Below, piece after piece: positions 58,123 through 64,000 of a DNA stretch of 64,000 nt (the stretch's first letter is position 1; each line of letters begins with the position of its first letter). The notes beneath the pieces were generated by a model. The model was given only the letters and a program-made list of their open reading frames with translations, did not search any database and was not told where the DNA came from. The DNA comes from an uncultured Eubacteriales bacterium. GTDB taxonomy: Bacteria > Bacillota > Clostridia > Oscillospirales > Oscillospiraceae. The translations under genes were made by a program, and so were the position numbers. The stretch spans positions 1 to 64,000 of the forward strand of contig UQYT01000004.1 in the NCBI GenBank assembly GCA_900545405.1, given 5' to 3'.

Positions 58123-60406
58123 CCGCCTCGCCTCCTTCCTGGGCGCGGAAGAGCGCCTCGGGCGTTATGGGTATCGCGTTGAAGGCTATGCCCGTGGCCT
58201 GCATGACGGCGTTGCGTATCGCCGGTGCGGGCGGGCAGGCCGGGGGCTCGCCGAGGGCCTTGGTACCGAAGGGGCTGGTGGGCTCGGCGTTTTCGAGGAA
58301 CAGCGCCTCGAGCCTCGGGTGGTCCGTGAAGGTCTGTATCTTGTAGTCGAGCAGGTTGCCGTTGAGCGGCCTGCCGGTCTTTTCGTCGAAGAGCAGCTTC
58401 TCAGCGAGGGCGTAGCCGAGGCCCATCGACATGCCGCCGTGCACCTGGGCCTCCGCGAGCTGGGGGTTCACAAGCTTGCCGCAGTCGTGGACGTTCATGA
58501 GGCGCAGGACCTTTATCTTGCACAGGCTCATGTCCACTTCGACCTCCGCAAAGGAGCAGCCGAAGGAGTAGGCGTTGGACTTTATCTGCGCCGTGGCCTC
58601 GGCGGTGATGTGGCGGCTGTCCTCCATCGAATAGAGCGCCTCCGTAGCGAGCTCGGCGAGGCTCATGAGCTGCTCGCCGTCCGTCGTGCGGACGATGCGG
58701 CCCTCGCGCAGGTCGAGGTTCGACACCGGCATCCGCGTGAGCTTGTGGGCGTAGTCGAGTATCTTCTCCCTGAGCAGCGCGCCGGTCTTGCTGATGGCAA
58801 AGCCGCCGACGTAGGTCTGGCGCGAGGCGTAGGCACCGCTGCCGTATGGCGTCACGTCCGTGTCCTGGGTCGAGACGACGTGCACGCTCCCCACCGGGAT
58901 GCCGACGGCGTCCGCGGTCATCTGCGCATAGGCCGTGTCGCAGCCCTGGCCTATCTCCGTCTCGCCTGTCTGCACCTGCACGGAGCCGTCCTGGTTTAGC
59001 ACCATGCGGCAGGAGGAGCTCTCCAGCGAAATGGGCCACACGCCGGTGTTGTACCAATATAGCGCCATGCCCACGCCGCGGCGGATATTGCCCGTCTGGG
59101 GCTTGGAATACTCCGCATACAGCCGCTCGAAATCCGTGGCTTTCGCACCCGCCTCCATGCAGGCTCGGAAGCTGTCGCTCCAGTTCACGTTCTTGGAATA
59201 CTCGTCCCGGTAGCCCTTCGGCATGGCTATCTTGCGGCGCAGCTCGATGGGGCTCATGCCGAGCGCCTTGGCCACGTCGTCTATGTGCGCCTCGCCCGCG
59301 AAGGTGGCCTGGGGTATGCCGTAGCCGCGCATCGCGCCCGCGGGCGGGAGGTTGGTGTAGGCCGTCCAGGCGTCGCACTCCAGGTTCTCGCAGGGGTAGA
59401 TCTGCGGGAAGGAGTTCATGCCCTTGGCGCAGATGCCGTGGCCGTGTGAGGCGTAACCGCCCTGATTCGACCAGCACTCGAGCTTGCGCGCGGCGAAGGT
59501 GCCGTCAGGCCGCACCCAGGAAATAATGTGGCTGCGTATGGCGTGGCGGACGCGGTTGCAGGTGAAGGTCTCCTCCCTGCTGCACTCGATCTTGACGGTA
59601 CGGCCGCCGAGCTGGGTCGTCAGCCAGGCGCAGAGCGGCTCATAGAGCGCGTCCTGCTTGTTGCCGAAGCCGCCGCCTATGTAGGGCTTTATGATGCGCA
59701 CCTCGCCCCAGGGTATGCCCAGCGCCTGGCCGACGATGCGGCGCACGATGTGCGGTATCTGAGTCGAAGTGACCACCACCACGCGGCCGTTCTCCATATA
59801 AGCCCAGCTGTTGTGGTTCTCGATGTGGCAGTGCTGGACGGTGGGCGTGTCGTACCAGCCCTCGACCTTGATGAGCCCCGGCTCCTTGATGGCCTCGGCG
59901 TAATTGCCAGTGCGGATGCTGCTGTGGCCGAGGACGTTGTGCTCAAAGCCCTCGTGCAGCTGCGGCGCGCCCTCGCGCATCGCCTCCTGCACGTCGAGGA
60001 CGAAGGGCAGCTCCTCATACTCCACCTCTATCTCCCGCAGCGCCTTTTTCGCCGCGAGCTCGTCCGTGGCGACGACGACCGCCACGTCGTCGCCCCAGAA
60101 GCGGACGTGGTCGGTGAGCAGCAGCCGGTCGGCTATGTCCTGGTGGTCGATGTCCGTCGACCATGGGTGGCCGGCGGTGGGAAAGTAGTTCTTCGGTACG
60201 TCAAAGCAGGTGAAAACGGCCTCGACCCCCTCGACTTTGAGGGCGGCCTCGGTGTTTATGCTCTTCACCAGCGCGTGGGCGTGCGGCGCGTGCAGCACCT
60301 TGGCCACAAGCGCGTTTTTGCCGCAGAGGTCGGCGGTGTACTTGGCCCGGCCCGCCGCCTTGTCGGGGGCGTCCACCCGGGGTACACGTTTTCCTACGTA
60401 GCTCAT
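58115..60406 (-). CDS. Molybdenum hydroxylase molybdopterin-binding subunit
   Basis: This 763-residue large subunit has KAAGRAKYTADLCGKNALVA, IGGGFGNKQDALYEP, PPAGAMRGYGIPQATFAGE, GQGCDTAYAQMTADAVG and the catalytic-Glu region PFGTKALGEPPACPPAPAI. The XdhA/CoxL-family subunit holds molybdopterin cytosine dinucleotide or a related cofactor. With the two following genes it forms a complete three-subunit enzyme. Substrate is not determined; purine or heterocycle hydroxylation is likely, and selenium dependence possible. Confidence 0.93.
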   Translation of the reverse strand: MSYVGKRVPRVDAPDKAAGRAKYTADLCGKNALVAKVLHAPHAHALVKSINTEAALKVEGVEAVFTCFDVPKNYFPTAGHPWSTDIDHQDIADRLLLTDHVRFWGDDVAVVVATDELAAKKALREIEVEYEELPFVLDVQEAMREGAPQLHEGFEHNVLGHSSIRTGNYAEAIKEPGLIKVEGWYDTPTVQHCHIENHNSWAYMENGRVVVVTSTQIPHIVRRIVGQALGIPWGEVRIIKPYIGGGFGNKQDALYEPLCAWLTTQLGGRTVKIECSREETFTCNRVRHAIRSHIISWVRPDGTFAARKLECWSNQGGYASHGHGICAKGMNSFPQIYPCENLECDAWTAYTNLPPAGAMRGYGIPQATFAGEAHIDDVAKALGMSPIELRRKIAMPKGYRDEYSKNVNWSDSFRACMEAGAKATDFERLYAEYSKPQTGNIRRGVGMALYWYNTGVWPISLESSSCRMVLNQDGSVQVQTGETEIGQGCDTAYAQMTADAVGIPVGSVHVVSTQDTDVTPYGSGAYASRQTYVGGFAISKTGALLREKILDYAHKLTRMPVSNLDLREGRIVRTTDGEQLMSLAELATEALYSMEDSRHITAEATAQIKSNAYSFGCSFAEVEVDMSLCKIKVLRLMNVHDCGKLVNPQLAEAQVHGGMSMGLGYALAEKLLFDEKTGRPLNGNLLDYKIQTFTDHPRLEALFLENAEPTSPFGTKALGEPPACPPAPAIRNAVMQATGIAFNAIPITPEALFRAQEGGEADV

Positions 60407-60430
60407 ACTGCGCCTCCCTTCTTTCCCCTT

Positions 60431-60459
60431 ATTATAGACGCAGTGCGGCCGCTGCGCAA
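60431..60459 (-). promoter_or_regulatory. Promoter of molybdenum hydroxylase operon
   Basis: Reading leftward: TTGCGC (60459-60454), 17-base spacer, TATAAT (60436-60431). Confidence 0.5.
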
Positions 60460-60473
60460 GTCATTTGCAACCC

Positions 60474-60503
60474 TTGACTCGGCGCTGCCATGCGGCATAT
60501 ACT
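60474..60503 (+). promoter_or_regulatory. Promoter of MocA-like gene
   Basis: TTGACT (60474-60479), 18-base spacer, TATACT (60498-60503). Confidence 0.55.
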
Positions 60504-60535
60504 TGTTGCATAAATTTCGAGGGGAGGCACGGCGT

Positions 60536-61117
60536 TTGGATGAACATGGCATAGGCTGCGTGCTCATGGCTGCGGGCGCTTCCTCGCGCTTCGGCGGCGA
60601 CAAACTCTCGGCGGAGCTGGGCGGGGTGAGCCTCCTGCGCCGGGCGGCGCTGGCCGTGCCGGCGGAGCGTCTCGGCTCAGTCGCGCTGGTGACGGCGCGG
60701 CGCGAGGGGCTCTCTCTGGCGGAGGAATTCGGCTTCACGCCCGTGATAAACGCCGAGCCGGAGCGCGGCGCTAGCCTGACGGTGCGGCTGGGGCTGGAGG
60801 CCGTGCGGCCCTGCGCCGCGGCGCTCTTCATGACGGCGGACCAGCCGCTGCTGCGGCGCGAGACCGTGTCGCGGCTCATCGACGCCTGGCTGGAACAGCC
60901 CGAGCGCATCGCGGCGCTCGCCCACGGCGGCGTGCGCGGGAACCCCTGCCTCTTCCCCGCGCGGTTTTTCCCTGAGCTGCTGGCGCTCGAGGGCGACCGC
61001 GGCGGCTCGGCGGTGATAAGGCGGCACCCGGAGGCGCTGCTGCTCGTCGAGGCCCCGGCGGAGGAGCTCGCCGACGTGGACACCGCCCGCGACCTCGCGG
61101 AGCTTGCGGGGCTGTGA
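60536..61117 (+). CDS. Molybdopterin cytidylyltransferase-like protein (MocA/YgfJ family)
   Basis: This 193-residue NTP-transferase-fold protein has LMAAGASSRFGGDKLSAELG and the metal-binding ADQPLLRRET, and FFPELLALEGDRGGSAV near the end. MocA/YgfJ-family proteins make the cytosine dinucleotide cofactor for molybdenum hydroxylases, and this one diverges from such an operon. Start TTG 60536 follows GGAGG at eight bases; a long frame upstream is shadow sequence of the opposite gene. Confidence 0.88.
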   Translation: MDEHGIGCVLMAAGASSRFGGDKLSAELGGVSLLRRAALAVPAERLGSVALVTARREGLSLAEEFGFTPVINAEPERGASLTVRLGLEAVRPCAAALFMTADQPLLRRETVSRLIDAWLEQPERIAALAHGGVRGNPCLFPARFFPELLALEGDRGGSAVIRRHPEALLLVEAPAEELADVDTARDLAELAGL

Positions 61118-61130
61118 GCGCTATGAAAGC

Positions 61131-61166
61131 AAAAGCGGGAGGCCCTTTTCGGGTCTCCCGTTTTTC
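61131..61166. terminator. Terminator
   Basis: CGGGAGGCCC / GGGTCTCCCG with one G-U pair and a TTTTC loop, followed by TTTTT. It separates convergent MocA-like and permease genes. Confidence 0.8.
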
Positions 61167-61169
61167 GCA

Positions 61170-62279
61170 TCACAGCAAGAGCAGCGACATCGGTATGAGC
61201 ACGACGAGCGCGGCCACGTTGGCGGCGGTGAACCAGAGCAGGTACTTCCCTGCCCGGGCGCCCGGCGTGGCGCAGTAGAGCTTGAAGGAGATGAGGCTCG
61301 CGAGCGAGGCTATGAGCGTGCCGAGGCCGCCGACGTCCACGCCCAGGAGCAGGCCCTTCCAGTCGCTCGTGAAGCCCGCGAGCAGCACGGCGGCGGGCAC
61401 GTTGCTTATCACCTGGCTCGCCAGCAGGCTGGTGAAGAAGGAGCTGCCGTCCAGCATTGCGGAGAGCGCGTCGTTCACCGCCGGGATGTTGCCGATGTTC
61501 CCGGCGAAGATGAAGAAGAACACAAAGGTCAGCAGCAGGCAGTAGTCCACCTGCTTGAGCGCCGCGCGGTCGGCCAGCAGCAGCGTCAGGAACACCACCG
61601 CCGTCACGGCCCCGTAGTGCACCACGCGCAGCACCGCGAGCAGGCAGAACACGAACAGCACTATGCACAGCGCGAGGCGCTTGTGGTGCGTTATCTCCGC
61701 CCTCTCGCCGAAGTGGACCTCGATGCCGCCCTTAGGCCCGAAGGCCACGGCCAGCACCAGCAGCACGAGGCTCGCGAGCGCAATAGGCAGCACCGCGCCG
61801 AAGAACTCGCCCGTCGGCACCGAGTAGCGCGCGTATATAAAGAGGTTCTGCGGGTTGCCCACCGGCGTCGCCATGCTGCCGAGGTTCGCCGCGATGGTCT
61901 GGAGCGCGATGAAGGGTATCAGCCGGTCCGTCCGGCCTATCGCGTTCAGAATCAGCACAGCAAAGGGCACGAAGGTGATGAGCGACACGTCGTTCGTCAC
62001 GAGCATGGAGGTGAAAAACGGCAGCAGCACAAGTATCAGCGTGACCCGCAGCAGGCTACCACGCCCGGAGAGCAGCCGCTGTGCCAGAACGGCGAAGAGG
62101 CCGCAGCCCTTCAGCCCGTCCACGACCGCCATCAGGCAGAACAGCAGGCAGAGCACCCGCAGGTCTATGTAGTCCGCATACCCCGGTCCGGGCGGGACCG
62201 CCAGCATGGACAAAAGCGCCGCGGCGGCCGATATCACCAGCACCGGCTCGCGGCGGAAAAACGCAGTAACGCTCTTCAA
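61170..62279 (-). CDS. SLC13/ArsB-NhaD-superfamily permease
   Basis: This 369-residue protein has about ten membrane helices in two repeats. The signatures are TNDVSLITFVPFAVL, SMATPVGNPQNLFIYA and QVISNVPAAVLLAG, typical of the ion transporter superfamily (CitMHS/ArsB/NhaD/YbiR type). Substrate could be a dicarboxylate, citrate, arsenite or other anion. The start TTG 62279 follows GGGGAGG; an ATG further up lacks a ribosome site. Confidence 0.82.
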   Translation of the reverse strand: MKSVTAFFRREPVLVISAAAALLSMLAVPPGPGYADYIDLRVLCLLFCLMAVVDGLKGCGLFAVLAQRLLSGRGSLLRVTLILVLLPFFTSMLVTNDVSLITFVPFAVLILNAIGRTDRLIPFIALQTIAANLGSMATPVGNPQNLFIYARYSVPTGEFFGAVLPIALASLVLLVLAVAFGPKGGIEVHFGERAEITHHKRLALCIVLFVFCLLAVLRVVHYGAVTAVVFLTLLLADRAALKQVDYCLLLTFVFFFIFAGNIGNIPAVNDALSAMLDGSSFFTSLLASQVISNVPAAVLLAGFTSDWKGLLLGVDVGGLGTLIASLASLISFKLYCATPGARAGKYLLWFTAANVAALVVLIPMSLLLL

Positions 62280-62311
62280 AGCGCAGCCTCCCCACTCAAA
62301 ATCCGCGTAAC

Positions 62312-62339
62312 ATGATAACACGCAGGACGAAAATGTCAA
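62312..62339 (-). promoter_or_regulatory. Promoter of the SLC13-type permease
   Basis: Reading leftward: TTGACA (62339-62334), 16-base spacer, TATCAT (62317-62312). Confidence 0.6.
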
Positions 62340-62356
62340 TAGTTACGCGCCTTTGC

Positions 62357-62385
62357 TTGAGTTTCAGCTCCAAAAGCGCTATAAT
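62357..62385 (+). promoter_or_regulatory. Promoter of trmO
   Basis: TTGAGT (62357-62362), 17-base spacer, TATAAT (62380-62385). Confidence 0.65.
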
Positions 62386-62407
62386 CCCGCTTGGGAGGGA
62401 TGCACCT

Positions 62408-63124
62408 TTGGCAGACGAGATGACCCTGCGCGCCATCGCCCATGTGAGGAGCGATTTTTCCAGCAAATTCGGGATACCGCGCCAGAGCGGCGTTGTGCCG
62501 GAGCTGGAGGCGGACATTGTATTCACGCCGGAGTTCCGCAATCCGGACGCCCTGCGCGGGCTTGAGGACTGCTCGCACATCTGGCTCATCTGGCAGTTTT
62601 CGGGCAATCTGCGCGAGGGCTGGCAGCCCACGGTGCGCCCGCCTAGGCTCGGCGGCAACGAGCGCCGGGGAGTTTTCGCCACGCGCTCGCCCTTCAGGCC
62701 GAACCCCCTCGGTCTCTCCTGCGTGCGCCTTGCGGGCATCGACCTGCACACGCCGGACGGCCCCGTGCTGCACATCCTCGGCGCCGACCTCATGGACGGC
62801 ACCCCCGTGTTTGACATCAAGCCCTACGCGCCGTACACCGACTGCATCCCGGACGCCTCGGGCGGCATCGCCCGCGCGGGCTGGGAGCGGGAGGTCGAGG
62901 TACAGTGCAGCGACGAGCTGCTGGCCGTGCTGCCTGAGGGCAAGCGCGCCGCCGCGCTTGCGGTGCTCGCCGAGGACCCGCGCCCGGCGTATCAATCCGC
63001 GCACGACAGGGTCTACGGCATGACCTTTGCGGGCTATGACATCCGCTTTTCCGTGGCCGGGGGCGTGCTCACCGTGCGCGAGATAGTCCCCGCCCCGGCC
63101 GCACACAATACTAAGGAGGCCTGA
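62408..63124 (+). CDS. trmO: tRNA t6A methyltransferase TrmO
   Basis: This 238-residue protein has AIAHVRSDFSSKFGIPRQSG, GLEDCSHIWLIWQFSGN, GVFATRSPFRPNPLGLS and DLMDGTPVFDIKPYAPYTD, all VirR/TsaA-family signatures. TrmO methylates N6-threonylcarbamoyl-adenosine (the product of the TsaD pathway, tsaD at 22386-23387) in tRNA-Thr. Start TTG 62408 follows GGGAGGG at eight bases. It precedes the aldo/keto reductase by one base. Confidence 0.9.
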   Translation: MADEMTLRAIAHVRSDFSSKFGIPRQSGVVPELEADIVFTPEFRNPDALRGLEDCSHIWLIWQFSGNLREGWQPTVRPPRLGGNERRGVFATRSPFRPNPLGLSCVRLAGIDLHTPDGPVLHILGADLMDGTPVFDIKPYAPYTDCIPDASGGIARAGWEREVEVQCSDELLAVLPEGKRAAALAVLAEDPRPAYQSAHDRVYGMTFAGYDIRFSVAGGVLTVREIVPAPAAHNTKEA

Positions 63125-64000
63125 CATGAAAAGATTCGGCTTCGGCGCCATGCGCCTGCCCATGGTCAACGGCGAGGTTGACAAGGAACAGTTCAACGCC
63201 ATGATAGACGAGTTCCTCGCCGCCGGTTTCACCTACTTCGACACAGCCCACGGCTACATTGACGGCAAGAGCGAGACGGCCATACGCGACTGCCTCGCGG
63301 CGCGCTATCCGCGCGAGAGCTTCGTGCTGGCAAACAAGCTCTCCGCCGGCTTTTTCAAGACGCGCGAGGACGTGCTGCCGCTCTTTGAAGAGCAGCTGCG
63401 CTGCTGCGGCGTCGACTACTTCGACTACTACCTCATCCACGCCATGAGCGGCGAGCGCTACGACCTGTACCGCGATTGCGGCGCGTTTGAGATCATCCCC
63501 CAGCTCAAGCGCGAGGGCCGGGTGCGCCACTTCGGCATGTCCTTCCACGACAAGGCCGAAGTGCTCGACCGCATACTCACCGAGCAGCCGGAGCTCGAGT
63601 TCGTGCAGCTGCAGTTCAACTACCTCGACTACGAGGACCCCGTCGTCGAGAGCCGCAAGTGCTACGAGGTCTGCGTGAAGCACGGCAAGCGCGTCTCGGT
63701 CATGGAGCCCGTGAAGGGCGGCGCGCTCTCTGAGCTGCCCGCGGACGCCGGTGCGATACTCGACGCGCTGGGCGGCGGGAGCCACGCGAGCTACGCGCTG
63801 CGCTTTGCCGAGGGCTTTGAGAACGTCTACATGGTGCTCTCCGGAATGAGCAGCATAGAGCAGATGCGCGACAACCTCGCCACGATGTCGGATTTCCGCC
63901 CGCTGGACGAGACCGAGCTCGCCGCCGTGCGCAAGGTGGCGGAGACGCTGCGCGGCAAGGGCGCCATCCCCTGCACCGCCTGCCGCTACTGCACCTCCGG
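63125..64000 (+). CDS. Aldo/keto reductase with C-terminal 4Fe-4S motif (partial)
   Basis: At least 292 residues of a TIM-barrel aldo/keto reductase, cut by the window's right edge. FGFGAMRLPMVNGEVD at the start, FDTAHGYIDGKSE with Asp and Tyr, KLSAGFFKTRED, VDYFDYYLIHAMSG and RVRHFGMSFHDKAE are family signatures; the end shows IPCTACRYCTSG, the start of a ferredoxin-type cluster domain seen in the YdhF/PA1127-like anaerobe subfamily. Coupled to trmO by one base. Substrate unknown. Confidence 0.9.

Overview
The window is GC-rich and typical of a low-oxygen, butyrate-forming, spore-forming gut Clostridia, most like the Oscillospiraceae (Oscillibacter, Intestinimonas, Flavonifractor type). The evidence is a butyryl-CoA:acetate CoA-transferase, SpoIIID, the DapL/DapF route to meso-diaminopimelate, RNase J, many iron-sulfur flavoproteins, two molybdenum hydroxylases, and HgdB/BcrB-type 2-hydroxyacyl-CoA dehydratase proteins. 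The genus is inference. TTG start codons preceded by a strong GGAGG are common.

Layout. 1-84 is the end of an integrated element (tail of a large serine recombinase) joined to a 5'-truncated HTH-membrane gene. 796-2922 is a three-gene membrane operon facing a TetR regulator, with two matching palindromic operators. 2960-13542 is housekeeping on the minus strand: dipeptidase, MalY-like enzyme, RNase J, RecR, Rpe, and a cell-wall precursor run (GlmU-like, GlmM, NagB, DapL, DapF). 13692-17026 is a large Fe-S/FAD oxidoreductase diverging from a HypA-like protein. 17099-20270 is an aromatic amino acid-type ABC transporter behind a Phe/Tyr-rich leader peptide and an attenuator. 20319-30443 holds birA, tRNA-Thr, a possible DnaA-box cluster, and a seven-gene repair/tRNA-modification operon (uvrB, capA-like, polA, zincin-dead phosphatase fusion, rimI, tsaD, radC). 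30611-35907 is an acetyltransferase, a YoaK-type membrane protein, a tyrosine phosphatase, and an XpaC-TelA-LemA-TPM envelope operon.

35976-39119 is a fused 2Fe-2S/molybdopterin hydroxylase with its polyferredoxin, followed by a PhzF-like gene. 40158-46301 is a redox operon containing a second copy of the large flavoprotein, a second HypA-like protein, two HgdB/BcrB-like proteins and a 55-residue membrane protein. It faces a GntR regulator (46509-47210). The two flavoprotein/HypA loci share TGGTCA-type promoter motifs, so they may form one regulon. 47260-50605 is a BlaI-type repressor with two BlaR1-like peptidases, the second disturbed by a 13-bp duplication. 50696-56698 holds spoIIID, PHP, S4, alanine symporter, Fe-alcohol dehydrogenase and CoA-transferase genes. 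56756-61117 is a three-subunit molybdenum hydroxylase with a divergent MocA-type cofactor gene. 61170-64000 holds an anion permease, TrmO, and an aldo/keto reductase cut by the window end.

The best candidates for something undescribed are the flavoprotein/HypA/HgdB-like operon with its paralogous locus, the aromatic leader-peptide attenuator, and the zincin-dead phosphatase fusion.
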